From assembly GCA_015066745.1 (NCBI GenBank), contig SVNW01000028.1, forward strand, positions 1 to 41,077: a stretch of DNA of 41,077 bases, read 5' to 3'. Position numbers and translations under genes: made by a program. The stretch comes from Ruminococcus sp. GTDB lineage: Bacteria; Bacillota; Clostridia; Oscillospirales; Ruminococcaceae. Numbering within the stretch: the first letter of the stretch is position 1; the number at the start of each line of letters is the position of its first letter. The notes under the pieces were generated by a model, which made no database searches, had not been told where the DNA came from, and saw only the letters and a program-made list of their open reading frames with translations. Shown here piece after piece: positions 16,162 through 25,663 of this stretch.

Positions 16162-18267
16162 TTATATTTTAAAGAGAAGATCTGCATATACAGGGAAAGG
16201 CCAGTATTTTTCAGCAACTATGGTTTCAAGTTCATCTGCTACCGCTCTTAAAACCTGCATTTTAGCGAAAACGTCATTTCTGTAGAATTTTGAAAGGTCA
16301 AATACATTGTCTATTTCCTTTGCGTTCAGAAGTGACTGTTCAAGCGAAGAAATGGCGTCATCAAGACTGTTTGCTGTTACAGAAAGTCTGTTTGCAAGTT
16401 TTGTCTGTGCGTTATTTTCTATTCCTACAGATTTCATGGAGAACAGTGTGTCGCATACTTCCTTGGTATATGCCATAACAGCAGGGTATATCTGTTTCTT
16501 GGCCATATCTATCATAGTGAGTGCTTCGATGTTTATTACTTTTGAATAGTTGTCAAGAAGTATTTCTGTTCTTGATGCTATTTCTGTACGTGAGTAAACT
16601 TTGAATTTTTCAAAGAGTTCTACGTTTTTCTCAGCCATGTACTTCGGAACGCAGTCAACAGTTGAGATGTAATTTGGAAGTCCTCTTTTTGCTACTGCTT
16701 CTTCTACCCATTCATCAGAATAACCATTTCCGTTGAAGATAACACATTTGTGTTCTTTTATTGTTTTTACAAGAAGTTTTTTGAGTGCAGAGTTGAAGTC
16801 TTTTGCATTCTCAAGTTCATCTGCAAATTTTGAAAGGGCATCTGCTACTATTGTATTCATTATTACATTTGTGCATGAAATAGAATCAGCAGAACCAAGC
16901 ATTCTGAATTCAAATTTGTTTCCTGTAAACGCCATAGGAGAAGTTCTGTTTCTGTCAGTTGTATCTTTTTTGAATGACGGAAGAGCGTCAACACCTATTT
17001 CAAATTTTACTTCTGAATTGAGCTGAGCTGTTGTATTGTTTTCAAGTGCTTCTAAAATAGCTTCGAGTTCTTCGCCGATAAATATTGAAATGATAGCAGG
17101 CGGTGCTTCATTTGCTCCGAGTCTGTGGTCGTTGCCGGCACTGGCCGCAGAAAGTCTGAGAAGATCGGAGTTTTCGTGAACTGCCTTTATGATAGCACAC
17201 AAAAATGTGATAAACTGCATATTTTCAGTCGGTGTATCACCCGGATCAAGAAGATTCTGACCGTCATTTGAGCAGATAGACCAGTTGTTATGTTTTCCTG
17301 AACCGTTTACGCCCGCAAATGGCTTTTCGTGAAGAAGGCAAACAAGATTGTGCTTTAAAGCGATCTTTTTCATAAGTTCCATAGTAAGCTGATTGTGGTC
17401 GGCAGCTATGTTGGAAGTTGAAAATACAGGAGCGAGTTCATGCTGTGCAGGAGCAGCTTCATTGTGTTTTGTCTTTGAGAGAACGCCGAGTTTCCAGAGT
17501 TCTTCGTCAAGTTCTTTCATAAAGTTTGAGATACGCTGTTTTATATTTCCGAAGTAATGGTCTTCAAGTTCCTGTCCTTTTGGAGGTTTTGCACCGAAAA
17601 GTGTTCTGCCTGTGATAACAAGGTCTTCACGCTTATCATAAAGTGCTTTGTCTATAAGGAAGTATTCCTGTTCAGCACCTACTGTAGTTGTAACTCTTGT
17701 AGCACGTGTATTTCCGAAAAGTCTTAATATTCTGAGCGCCTGTTCGTTTACTATTTCCATAGAACGAAGAAGCGGTGTTTTCTTATCGAGTATTTCTCCT
17801 GTATATGAACAGAAAGCTGTTGGTATGTACAGTGTATCGTCTTTTATAAATGCGTCTGATGTAGGATCCCATGCTGTATATCCTCTTGCTTCAAATGTAG
17901 CTCTCAGACCGCCTGAAGGGAAAGAGGAAGCATCAGGTTCACCTTTGATAAGCTCCTTACCTGAAAATTCAAGTATTACCATTCCGTTTGAAGTAGGGGA
18001 GATAAATGCGTCATGTTTTTCAGCAGTTATTCCTGTCATAGGCTGGAACCAGTGAGTGTAGTGTGTAGCACCTTTTTCAATTGCCCAGTCTTTCATAGCA
18101 TTTGCGACAACATCAGCAATTGTACTGTCAAGTGCTGTTCCGAATGTTTTGGTCTGCATAACTGCTTTGAAAATGTTTTTTGGCAGTCTTTCTCTCATTA
18201 TAGTCTGGTTAAATACATTACAGGCAAAAAAATCTGCAACATTCTGATTTTTTTCTGTTTCCGGCAT
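16162..18267 (-). CDS. glnN: Glutamine synthetase type III
   Basis: This 701-residue glutamine synthetase of the GSIII class ligates ammonia to glutamate using ATP, the main ammonium-assimilation step. The length matches GSIII (about 700) rather than GSI (about 450). Recognisable segments are the N-terminal [21 protein letters not shown] near 205, the ATP-site [10 protein letters not shown] near 320 and [16 protein letters not shown] near 455-470. GSIII forms double-ringed dodecamers in other bacteria. The start has an excellent AGGAGGATC. The ~165-base leader folds into a terminator-like structure (18328-18404), so expression is probably controlled by attenuation, plausibly in response to nitrogen. 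Confidence 0.95.
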   Translation of the reverse strand: MPETEKNQNVADFFACNVFNQTIMRERLPKNIFKAVMQTKTFGTALDSTIADVVANAMKDWAIEKGATHYTHWFQPMTGITAEKHDAFISPTSNGMVILEFSGKELIKGEPDASSFPSGGLRATFEARGYTAWDPTSDAFIKDDTLYIPTAFCSYTGEILDKKTPLLRSMEIVNEQALRILRLFGNTRATRVTTTVGAEQEYFLIDKALYDKREDLVITGRTLFGAKPPKGQELEDHYFGNIKQRISNFMKELDEELWKLGVLSKTKHNEAAPAQHELAPVFSTSNIAADHNQLTMELMKKIALKHNLVCLLHEKPFAGVNGSGKHNNWSICSNDGQNLLDPGDTPTENMQFITFLCAIIKAVHENSDLLRLSAASAGNDHRLGANEAPPAIISIFIGEELEAILEALENNTTAQLNSEVKFEIGVDALPSFKKDTTDRNRTSPMAFTGNKFEFRMLGSADSISCTNVIMNTIVADALSKFADELENAKDFNSALKKLLVKTIKEHKCVIFNGNGYSDEWVEEAVAKRGLPNYISTVDCVPKYMAEKNVELFEKFKVYSRTEIASRTEILLDNYSKVINIEALTMIDMAKKQIYPAVMAYTKEVCDTLFSMKSVGIENNAQTKLANRLSVTANSLDDAISSLEQSLLNAKEIDNVFDLSKFYRNDVFAKMQVLRAVADELETIVAEKYWPFPVYADLLFKI

Positions 18268-18327
18268 AAATAAGATCCTCCTGAAAAAATTTATTTTTAA
18301 TTTATTTTGTTTTTAAAAAAATGAAAA

Positions 18328-18404
18328 GCGTTCTGATTTCATTGCAGATTCGATACTGAATAATATTTTTCCGTACAGAATCAAGCTTGTCGAAATCAAA
18401 ACGC
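18328..18404 (-). promoter_or_regulatory. Structured, terminator-like leader of glnN
   Basis: On the minus strand, bases 18404-18392 pair with 18340-18328 in a continuous 13-bp stem with one G-U pair. A nested hairpin pairs GATTC/GAATC with TAC/GTA (18347-18356 with 18373-18382). The closing stem is followed directly by TTTTCATTTTTTT. A further 5-bp hairpin with a 6-base loop lies upstream (18421-18436). This is the form of an intrinsic terminator, or of a riboswitch-type expression platform, placed between the promoter and the glnN ribosome binding site. Confidence 0.6.
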
Positions 18405-18448
18405 CATTGTTTTAATTTATACAGACAAATCTCTGTTATCTATATAAT

Positions 18449-18477
18449 ATGATACATGAAATTATCGTGTTTGTCAA
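18449..18477 (-). promoter_or_regulatory. Promoter of glnN
   Basis: Minus-strand TTGACA (18472-18477) and TATCAT (18449-18454) have a 17-base spacer. Transcription would start near 18442, leaving a leader of about 175 bases. The remainder of the gap up to 18585 shows no gene. Confidence 0.7.
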
Positions 18478-18585
18478 TATATGATGGTGTGATTTGTGGA
18501 AAAGTGATAAAAGCTTAGATGTTATTCGGTTTTATTATTATGGTTTGCGATAAATCACTATATTTTTATTATCAGAATTATTTGT

Positions 18586-19950
18586 TCAGTCCATGTTTTT
18601 TAAAAATTCGGTTATTTCCGAAAGATTCATGGAGTGTGAACCTTTTATAAGGATTGTGTCATTTTTGCAAAGTATATCAGGGAGTTTTTCCATAGCTTCA
18701 TTGTTGTTATTAAAATGAAATACCTGAATATCTGCATTTTCAGAAAGTGCTCCGTCTGCTATATATCGTGCATCATCACCTATGCATATGAGGCGGTCAA
18801 CAAGAGAAGAAGCTGTTTTACCTGTATCAAGATGCATTTTTGATGAGTTTTCGCCCAGTTCTTTCATATCTGCAAGTATGGCTGTCCTGTTTCCGTCAAG
18901 GCTTCCGAGAACTTTAAGCGATGCTTTTACAGAGTCCGGATTTGCGTTGTAACAGTCATTTATAAGAGTAAATGACTGTGTTTTGATTACATTAAATCTT
19001 CCGTCAATATTTTTGAAGTTTCTTATCCCAGAAATTATTTTTTCAGTAGACATACCAAGCTTTTTACCTATTGCGAAAGCACATAGAGCATTCATTACCA
19101 TGTGGTTTCCGAGAGCGGGTACAAATGCGTTTACAGTACCTTCAGGAGTTACTATATCAAATTTTGTCCCTTCGATACCGCATTGTTCTATGTTCTGAGC
19201 ATGATAAGCATTCTGATTTCCTATGCCAAAAAAGCAGGTGTTTTTAAAATCAACTGTGCATAGTTTATCATCATCACCGTTTAGTACGGCTGTTCCGTTT
19301 TCTTTGATAAAAGGAAGCATCTCTGTTTTAGCTTTGAGTATTCCGTCTCTCGAACCGAGAAATTCAAGATGAGCTGTTCCTATGTTGGTTATTACGCCTA
19401 TATCGGGTCTTACCATTTTTGCAAGTCGTGTCATCTCGTCAAAGTGGTTGATACCCATTTCAACAACTGCTATGTCATGTTCTTCACCGATTCTGAAAAG
19501 TGTACGAGGGACACCTATTTCGTTGTTGAGATTTCCTTCTGTTTTGAGCACGTTAAAAGATTCGGAAAGTACAGAGTATATCATTTCTTTGGTAGATGTT
19601 TTACCTGAACTTCCGGAGATACCTACAACTGTAAGGTTGTCAAAAAGACTTCTGTAGTATTCTGCAATATCTTTGAGAGCCTGTGCTGTTGATTTTACTG
19701 ATATATGAGGCTTTGAGGTGCATGAAGGTTCTTTTTCCGTAAGAGTACACACTGCACCGCTTTCAAAAACAGAATCCATAAAATCATGTCCGTCAAATCT
19801 TGCACCCTTTATAGGAATATAGAGTGTACCTTCGTGAATATTTCTGCTGTCTATTGAAATATCACTTACAATATCGTTTTTACAGTCTCTGTCACATATG
19901 ATCTGACCGTTGCACGCAGATGCTATCTCGTAAAGAGTCATAGTTTTCAA
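18586..19950 (-). CDS. murF: UDP-N-acetylmuramoyl-tripeptide--D-alanyl-D-alanine ligase
   Basis: MurF adds D-Ala-D-Ala to UDP-MurNAc-tripeptide, the last cytoplasmic step of peptidoglycan precursor synthesis. The 454-residue protein has the three Mur-ligase domains: an N-terminal substrate domain with SIDSRNI and GARFDGHDF, a central ATPase domain with GSSGKTSTK near 110 and NNEIGVPRTL, and a C-terminal domain with NDCYNANPDS and IKGSHSMNL. An open frame extends to 19983, but AAGGAGG lies about 10 bases before the TTG at 19950, and the next ATG (MTLYE) is too far. It follows ddl by 16 bases, so the substrate-making ligase and its user are translated from one transcript. Confidence 0.95.
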   Translation of the reverse strand: MKTMTLYEIASACNGQIICDRDCKNDIVSDISIDSRNIHEGTLYIPIKGARFDGHDFMDSVFESGAVCTLTEKEPSCTSKPHISVKSTAQALKDIAEYYRSLFDNLTVVGISGSSGKTSTKEMIYSVLSESFNVLKTEGNLNNEIGVPRTLFRIGEEHDIAVVEMGINHFDEMTRLAKMVRPDIGVITNIGTAHLEFLGSRDGILKAKTEMLPFIKENGTAVLNGDDDKLCTVDFKNTCFFGIGNQNAYHAQNIEQCGIEGTKFDIVTPEGTVNAFVPALGNHMVMNALCAFAIGKKLGMSTEKIISGIRNFKNIDGRFNVIKTQSFTLINDCYNANPDSVKASLKVLGSLDGNRTAILADMKELGENSSKMHLDTGKTASSLVDRLICIGDDARYIADGALSENADIQVFHFNNNNEAMEKLPDILCKNDTILIKGSHSMNLSEITEFLKNMD

Positions 19951-19966
19951 AAGAGATCTACCTCCT

Positions 19967-21004
19967 TTAAGCAAATGCTTCAAGTGATTTGTTTATGATA
20001 AAGTCGCAAAGCTGAGCATGGGACATACCGATAACGGCTGCTTCCTGTGGCAGGAGTGATGCCGGTGTCATACCCGGAAGTGTATTTGCCTCAAGACAGT
20101 ATATCTCTCCGTTACTGCTTACAATAAAATCTATACGTGAATATATTCGGAGTTTGAGTGATGCAAATGCCTTTTGGGCAGCATTTTGCAAAGCCTTTGT
20201 TGTGTTTTCATCGATTTCGGCAGGACAAACTTCAAGTGTTTTTCCTGAGTATTTATTTTTGTAGTCGTAAAAACCGTCAGCAATGATTTCTATTACCGGA
20301 AGCGCTTTTCCGTCGAGTACGCCTACCGAAAATTCTCTTCCTGTTATAAACTCCTCAACTACTACTTCATCTTCATATTTAAAGCAATCTTTGAGAGCTT
20401 TTTTAAAGCTTTCTTTGTCATCGGCTCTTGAAACACCTATGCTTGAACCGCCACTGCAGGGTTTTACGATGCAGGGGAAGCTGTTCCATTCGTCTGTTTT
20501 ACCGTTTTTATATTCCTTTGATGTATATGAAGTACCATTTGCCATCTTTATACCGTCTGCTATAAGAAGGCGACGTGTGATACCTTTGTTCATTGCATTT
20601 GCACTGCCAAGGTAATCAGAACCTGTATATTTTATTCCGAGAAGTTCAAAAGTAGCCTGGATCTTTCCGTCTTCACCGTTTGCACCATGAAGCGCCATGA
20701 AAACTATGTCGGATTTTTTACATATACCGATAACATTTTTGCCGAAAAATCCGTCATCACTTGTTCCGCGCATTTCCTTTATTTTTTCAAGGTCAGGTTC
20801 ATTTGAAGGTATAGATGATGTCTGTGTTTCAAAGTCGATATCACTTTTGAAAACCTCATCGGGTGTGATATCAGTTCCCATAAAAACATCAAGCAAAAAT
20901 ACATTGTGTCCCTGTTTTTTAAGGGATTTTGCACACATAAGTCCTGATGTAAGACTTACATCTCTTTCACCGCTCAGACCGCCTGCTAATACTGTTATAT
21001 TCAT
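19967..21004 (-). CDS. ddl: D-alanine--D-alanine ligase
   Basis: This ATP-grasp enzyme of 345 residues joins two D-alanines for the peptidoglycan stem. The N-terminal GGLSGERDVSLTSG, the ALHGANGEDG segment near 98, and the C-terminal RIDFIV and EANTLPGMTPASLLP are all diagnostic. The omega-loop reads YDYKNKY, the Tyr/Lys pattern of D-Ala-D-Ala rather than D-Ala-D-Lac ligases, so no intrinsic vancomycin-type change is indicated. GGAGGAAATTT precedes the ATG at 21004; an in-frame extension to 21046 has no such site. It is the first gene of the ddl-murF unit and is divergent from hprK. Confidence 0.95.
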   Translation of the reverse strand: MNITVLAGGLSGERDVSLTSGLMCAKSLKKQGHNVFLLDVFMGTDITPDEVFKSDIDFETQTSSIPSNEPDLEKIKEMRGTSDDGFFGKNVIGICKKSDIVFMALHGANGEDGKIQATFELLGIKYTGSDYLGSANAMNKGITRRLLIADGIKMANGTSYTSKEYKNGKTDEWNSFPCIVKPCSGGSSIGVSRADDKESFKKALKDCFKYEDEVVVEEFITGREFSVGVLDGKALPVIEIIADGFYDYKNKYSGKTLEVCPAEIDENTTKALQNAAQKAFASLKLRIYSRIDFIVSSNGEIYCLEANTLPGMTPASLLPQEAAVIGMSHAQLCDFIINKSLEAFA

Positions 21005-21052
21005 AAATTTCCTCCAAGAGAATATATATTCTGCATTTATTTGCACTAATAT

Positions 21053-21081
21053 ATTATACTATTGATGCGGTGAAAATGCAA
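21053..21081 (-). promoter_or_regulatory. Promoter of ddl-murF
   Basis: Minus-strand TTGCAT (21076-21081) and TATAAT (21053-21058) have a 17-base spacer. Confidence 0.75.
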
Positions 21082-21118
21082 TAAGCAGTGATGATTATTT
21101 TTTGCAGACAATTTTCTA

Positions 21119-21147
21119 TTGAAATAATCACACATCTAATGTATAAT
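21119..21147 (+). promoter_or_regulatory. Promoter of the hprK operon
   Basis: TTGAAA (21119-21124) and TATAAT (21142-21147) have a 17-base spacer. It is back-to-back with the ddl promoter, leaving 37 bases between the two -35 boxes. Confidence 0.8.
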
Positions 21148-21206
21148 AGTTATATACAAATGTATACGTGCCAAAAGCAAAATATGTAAAAAAGAGGTGT
21201 ATTAAT

Positions 21207-22160
21207 ATGTCAAACAACAAATTTACAGTTACATTGCAGCAGATAATCGATGAGTTCAAGCTTGAAGAACTTTATCTTCCGAAAAGTGCGGAAGAAATAC
21301 TTATTTCTGAAAATGAAGTAAACCGTCCGGGATTACAGCTTGTGAATTTTTATGAATACTTCAATCCTGAACGTATGCAGATAGTGGGCAAGACGGAGTT
21401 TGCATATCTTTCAACTATTGAGGAAAATGAGCGAAAAGACATAATAGACAAATTCTTTTCAAAAAAGATACCTGTACTTGTAATTACAAGAGGTCTTGAA
21501 GCTTTTCCCGAAATGATAGAACTTGCTCAGAAATATGAGATACCTGTACTCAGATCAAAAGACGGTACTTCTAACTTCGTAGCAGCTCTTATTGCGTTCC
21601 TTAACCTTAATCTCGCTCCAAGAATAACAAGACACGGTGTTCTTATCGAGATATACGGCGAAGGTGTACTTATACTCGGCGAGAGCGGTGTAGGTAAGAG
21701 TGAAACTGCTATAGAACTTGTCAAGAGAGGACACCGACTTGTTGCAGATGATGCTGTTGAGATAAGAAAAGTATCAAATATCAGTCTTCTCGGAACATCT
21801 CCTGATAATATCAGACATTTCCTTGAACTTAGAGGCATAGGAATAATAAATGCAAGACGACTTTTCGGTGTAGGTGCAGTCAAGGTAACAGAGAAGATAG
21901 ATCTTGTAGTTGAACTTGAGATCTGGAATCCTGAAAAGCTTTATGACAGAATGGGCGTAGATAATGAGTATGTTTCAATACTCGGTGTAAACGTTCCGTC
22001 AGTTACGATTCCTGTAAAACCGGGTCGTAACCTTGCAGTTATACTTGAAGTAGCTGCTATGAACGCAAGACAGAAAAAGATGGGCTATAATGCAGCTCAT
22101 GAGCTTCTCGGAAGACTCGGTTTTGATCTTACCGGAAAAGATAAAATAAAAGATCTTTGA
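21207..22160 (+). CDS. hprK: HPr kinase/phosphorylase
   Basis: HprK phosphorylates and dephosphorylates HPr (and Crh where present) on Ser46, the switch for carbon catabolite control in Firmicutes. The 317-residue protein has the N-terminal MurF-like domain and a C-terminal kinase domain with Walker A GESGVGKS near 158-165, the VADDAVEIR segment, the LELRGIGIIN signature and the C-terminal VKPGRNLAVILEVAAMN. The ATG at 21207 follows AGAGGTG; an extension to 21168 lacks a ribosome binding site. It is the first gene of a co-directional block running to dnaE. Confidence 0.95.
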   Translation: MSNNKFTVTLQQIIDEFKLEELYLPKSAEEILISENEVNRPGLQLVNFYEYFNPERMQIVGKTEFAYLSTIEENERKDIIDKFFSKKIPVLVITRGLEAFPEMIELAQKYEIPVLRSKDGTSNFVAALIAFLNLNLAPRITRHGVLIEIYGEGVLILGESGVGKSETAIELVKRGHRLVADDAVEIRKVSNISLLGTSPDNIRHFLELRGIGIINARRLFGVGAVKVTEKIDLVVELEIWNPEKLYDRMGVDNEYVSILGVNVPSVTIPVKPGRNLAVILEVAAMNARQKKMGYNAAHELLGRLGFDLTGKDKIKDL

Positions 22161-22189
22161 TAAAACTATAAAAACCTGGAGGGGATTAT

Positions 22190-22918
22190 TTGTTAATCGA
22201 ATTGGATACACATTTTCATTCTGTTGCATCAACTCATGCATATTCTACTGTAAAAGAAATAGCTCACAGTGCTTTTGAAAACGGGATAAAAGGTTTTGCA
22301 ATGACAGACCATGCGCCTGCTATGCCTGATTCACCGCATATATGGCATTTCAGAAATCTTAAAGTTATTCCTGATTATATAGAAGGAATGCGTGTGATAA
22401 AGGGCGTTGAGGCAAATATAACAGATCTTGAAGGTCATATAGATATGACTGATTTTGATCTGGAATTTGTAGACTGGGTCATAGCATCTTTTCATTCAGT
22501 TGTAGTGGATAACAAATCTTGTGAAGATTTTTCCGATGCATATATAAACGTTGCGAAAAACAACCCTTATGTCGATGTAATAGGTCATCCCGGTTCATTG
22601 GGTTTTGGTTTTCAGAAAGAAAAAGTTCTAAAAGTTTTTAAAGAATATGATAAACTTGTTGAGATCAACGAATCTACTATTCTTCACAAGCGTGACGGTA
22701 TAGAACGTAATCTTGAGATTTTGAAAATATGCAAAAAGTACGAAATACCGGTAGTGGTAAATTCGGACGGACATTACTGTGATATAGTAGGCAATGTTTC
22801 AAATGCGGAAAAAATGATAGAAGAGATAGGTTTCCCAAAAGCACTCGTTGCAAATAGTTGTGCTGAAAAAATTTATGAAAGAATAAAAGCAAAAAGACCA
22901 GATTTTGCGATGAGGTGA
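22190..22918 (+). CDS. PHP-domain phosphoesterase (YcdX-like)
   Basis: This 242-residue protein of the PHP superfamily is a trinuclear-metal phosphatase fold. Metal ligands are visible as H8-x-H10, the TDHAP segment, FHSVVV, GHPG and the late NSDGHY. It resembles E. coli YcdX and related phosphatases; the substrate is unknown. The start is TTG, 6 bases or so after GGAGGGG. It lies 29 bases after hprK and 5 before murB, so co-expression with wall synthesis is likely, but no direct role follows. Confidence 0.85.
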   Translation: MLIELDTHFHSVASTHAYSTVKEIAHSAFENGIKGFAMTDHAPAMPDSPHIWHFRNLKVIPDYIEGMRVIKGVEANITDLEGHIDMTDFDLEFVDWVIASFHSVVVDNKSCEDFSDAYINVAKNNPYVDVIGHPGSLGFGFQKEKVLKVFKEYDKLVEINESTILHKRDGIERNLEILKICKKYEIPVVVNSDGHYCDIVGNVSNAEKMIEEIGFPKALVANSCAEKIYERIKAKRPDFAMR

Positions 22919-22923
22919 TAGTG

Positions 22924-23832
22924 ATGTCATATGTAGATAGTATTGTAGCAGTGTGCGAAAAATATGATTGTCGTTATAAACTGGACGAATCACTTAAAAA
23001 TCATACTACTTTTCGTATAGGCGGAAAATGTCGTATAGCTGTTTTTATAAACGGTGAGAAAGTTCTTGGAGAACTGGTTTCGTATTGCCGTGACAATAAT
23101 GTAAAGTATTTTATTCTTGGAAACGGAAGTAATATTATTGCAGATGACAAGGATTTTGAAGGTGCTGTTTTTATAATAGGCAACGATTTTTCCAGAATAA
23201 ATTATATACGTGATGGTGTTGTTGAGTGCGAGGCAGGTCTTATGCTTAGCAGACTGTGTGTAACTGTTATGAAAGAAGGTCTTACAGGACTGGAATTTGC
23301 GTATGGTATACCGGGTACTGTTGGCGGAGCTTTGTATATGAATGCAGGTGCGTACGGCGGAGAAATGTCAGATGTTGTAGTATCGGCTGATTATCTTGAT
23401 ATAGACGGAAAGGTAAAAAGCATTTCAAAAGAAAACATGGATCTTTCGTACAGACACAGTGCTTTTATGAAATCAGGCAGGATAATACTGAGAGTAAGAA
23501 TAAAACTTGAACAAGGTGTTATCATGGATATAGAGCAAAAAATGGAAAAGCTTATGAATCAGCGACGTGAAAAACAGCCCCTTAATTTTCCTAGTGCTGG
23601 CAGTACTTTTAAAAGACCTCAGGGCGCTTTTGCGGCTGCGCTTATAGAACAGTGCGGTCTTAAAGGTTTTTCAGTAGGAGATGCCCAGGTAAGCGAAAAG
23701 CACAGCGGATTTGTAATAAATAAGGGTGAGGCTACTTTTGAGGACCTCATGGAACTTGTTGAAAAAATAAAAGAAAAAGTAAAAAATGATACAGGATATG
23801 AGCTTGAACTTGAACCTGAAATATTAAGTTGA
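22924..23832 (+). CDS. murB: UDP-N-acetylenolpyruvoylglucosamine reductase
   Basis: MurB is a flavoenzyme that reduces UDP-GlcNAc-enolpyruvate to UDP-MurNAc with NADPH. The 302-residue protein is of type II (B. subtilis-like). It shows the FAD-binding NHTTFRIGG near 25, GNGSNIIADD, GIPGTVGGALYMNAGAYGG, the SYRHS motif, and the catalytic-serine region PSAGSTFKRP. Family members more often read GSxFKNP, a small variation here. GAGGTG at 22912-22917 overlaps the preceding stop and points to the ATG at 22924 rather than the GTG at 22915. Confidence 0.95.
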   Translation: MSYVDSIVAVCEKYDCRYKLDESLKNHTTFRIGGKCRIAVFINGEKVLGELVSYCRDNNVKYFILGNGSNIIADDKDFEGAVFIIGNDFSRINYIRDGVVECEAGLMLSRLCVTVMKEGLTGLEFAYGIPGTVGGALYMNAGAYGGEMSDVVVSADYLDIDGKVKSISKENMDLSYRHSAFMKSGRIILRVRIKLEQGVIMDIEQKMEKLMNQRREKQPLNFPSAGSTFKRPQGAFAAALIEQCGLKGFSVGDAQVSEKHSGFVINKGEATFEDLMELVEKIKEKVKNDTGYELELEPEILS

Positions 23833-23869
23833 AAGCATTGATATCCATAAAAACTGTTTGGAGTGATTT

Positions 23870-24730
23870 TTGGTGCAGTTTGTTATAGTTACCGGATTAT
23901 CCGGTTCCGGTAAATCATATGCAATGAATACACTTGAAGATATAGGCTTTTATTGTATTGATAATATGCCACCTCAGCTTATTTCAAAATTTATAGATAT
24001 ATGTTGTGATGAAAATATGGATAAGATAGCTATCGCTGTGGATATTCGTTCCGGCGATATGTTTACAACAGAAACTCTTCAGTCTTTTGAAAATATGCGA
24101 ACAAGGCATTTTAATTTTAAAGTTCTGTATCTTGAAGCAAGTGATGAGATATTGATAAGAAGATATCGTGAAACCAGAAGAAAGCATCCTCTTGATGCTG
24201 AATTTAACGGTTCTGTTTCAAAAGCTATAGCATATGAAAGAGAGAAACTTAACTGTCTTCGTGAAATAGCAGATTATTATATAGATACATCATATCTGAA
24301 AAATTCACAGTTGAAAGAATCCCTGGTAGATCTCTTCCTGGAAAGTGACACAGAGTCCATATCCATAAAAACAATGTCATTTGGTTTCAAATACGGAAGT
24401 ACGACAGAAGCTGACCTTGTTTTTGACGTAAGATGTCTTCCGAATCCGTTCTACATTCCGGAGCTTAAAAACCTTACCGGAAAAGATAAAGCGATACGTG
24501 ATTATGTTATGGAATTTGAGCAGTCAAAGATACTTATGGAAAAACTTAAAGATCTTATTGCATTTCTTATTCCTCAGTATATAAGTGAAGGTAAAAGTCA
24601 GCTTGTTATAGGATTTGGCTGTACCGGAGGGAAGCATCGTTCGGTAACTTTTGCCGAGATAATAGCAGATTTTATAGAAGAGCTCGGATACAACGTACAC
24701 CGTTCACACAGGGATATTTCAAAAACATAA
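23870..24730 (+). CDS. rapZ: RNase adapter / nucleotide-binding protein RapZ
   Basis: This is a 286-residue RapZ/YvcJ family protein. The N-terminal P-loop GLSGSGKS (9-16) is followed by the family hallmark DIGFYCIDNMPPQL, and the C-terminal domain has FGYKYG-like (FGFKYG), FDVRCLPNPFY and the CTGGKHRS loop. In E. coli RapZ guides RNase E cleavage of GlmZ and senses UDP-GlcNAc precursors; in Bacillus, YvcJ is a nucleotide-binding protein linked to competence. TTG at 23870 and GTG at 23873 both fit the GGAG upstream. It sits between murB and whiA; the yvcK gene that usually separates rapZ and whiA is absent. Confidence 0.95.
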   Translation: MVQFVIVTGLSGSGKSYAMNTLEDIGFYCIDNMPPQLISKFIDICCDENMDKIAIAVDIRSGDMFTTETLQSFENMRTRHFNFKVLYLEASDEILIRRYRETRRKHPLDAEFNGSVSKAIAYEREKLNCLREIADYYIDTSYLKNSQLKESLVDLFLESDTESISIKTMSFGFKYGSTTEADLVFDVRCLPNPFYIPELKNLTGKDKAIRDYVMEFEQSKILMEKLKDLIAFLIPQYISEGKSQLVIGFGCTGGKHRSVTFAEIIADFIEELGYNVHRSHRDISKT

Positions 24731-24745
24731 AAGGAGTAGATGCAG

Positions 24746-25663
24746 ATGTCTTTTTCAAATACAGTAAAAAAAGAGATAATTTCTGCTGTTACCGATAAGG
24801 ATAAGAAATTTGCCTGTTTATATGGAATGCTGATTTTCTGTAAGAAGTTCACTGAAAAAGAGATAGTTTTTCAGTCTGAAAGTCAGATAGTCGCAGACAC
24901 GTTCACAAAGCTTGTGGCAGAAGTATTTAAGGGTACAGTCAAGGTTGAAAAGGATATCTTTGAAAGAAAGAACAATTCAGTGCTGTATTGTTTTTCAATA
25001 AAAGAAGCAGAATCTATACGTAAGGTGTCTGATGTTTTTAAGATAGACATAGATAACAGGGAAATAGATCTTAAAAATATTGATAACAATAATCTTTCAA
25101 ATTTTATAGCAGGTGTATTTTTAAGCTGCGGAAGCGTTACAAATCCTAATAATGAGTATCATCTTGAATATGTTATCCCATCAGAGCAGTTATATAACGA
25201 CTTATCTGCAATACTTGGTTCTTTGGGACTTGAAAACAAATTTGTTATGCGCAAAAATTCATATATCCTATATTTTAAAGAAAGTGAAAATATAGAAGAT
25301 ATACTTACGTTTATGGGGGCACAGGGTTCAACTCTTGAACTTATAAACGTAAAAATTCTGAAAGATATGCGAAACAGAGCAAACAGAGTTTCCAACTGTG
25401 ATATAGCAAACTGTAACAAGACTATAGAAGCTGCTGTAAAGCAAAAACAGGATATCGAACTTATCGACAGAGAAATCGGTATAGATACCCTGCCTGCCAC
25501 ACTTAAAGAAATTGCATTTGCCCGTTTAAATAATCCGGAACTTAGTCTTAAAGAACTTGGTGAAATACTTGATCCTCCCATAGGGCGTTCCGGTGTAAAT
25601 CACCGACTTCAGAGACTTGGAAAAATGGCAGATGAAATAAGAGGTAAACTTAATGGAAAGTAA
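24746..25663 (+). CDS. whiA: WhiA DNA-binding protein
   Basis: This 305-residue WhiA combines a degenerate LAGLIDADG homing-endonuclease fold (about 20-200, with FIAGVFLSCGSVTNPN near 112-128) with a C-terminal helix-turn-helix (about 215-300, including SLKELGEILDPPIGRSGVNH). In Bacillus it affects cell division and chromosome segregation; in Streptomyces it activates sporulation genes. AAGGAG supports the ATG at 24746 over the one 6 bases upstream. It is 15 bases after rapZ and overlaps dnaE by 11 bases. Confidence 0.95.
   Translation: MSFSNTVKKEIISAVTDKDKKFACLYGMLIFCKKFTEKEIVFQSESQIVADTFTKLVAEVFKGTVKVEKDIFERKNNSVLYCFSIKEAESIRKVSDVFKIDIDNREIDLKNIDNNNLSNFIAGVFLSCGSVTNPNNEYHLEYVIPSEQLYNDLSAILGSLGLENKFVMRKNSYILYFKESENIEDILTFMGAQGSTLELINVKILKDMRNRANRVSNCDIANCNKTIEAAVKQKQDIELIDREIGIDTLPATLKEIAFARLNNPELSLKELGEILDPPIGRSGVNHRLQRLGKMADEIRGKLNGK

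Noticed and set aside
18328..18404. Known glutamine riboswitch
   Set aside because: I see none of its conserved core, and that class is known from cyanobacteria and related metagenomes.
18421..18436. ANTAR-type antitermination hairpin in the glnN leader
   Set aside because: The 6-base loop is GATTTG, without the A1/G4 pattern, and no second matching hairpin follows.
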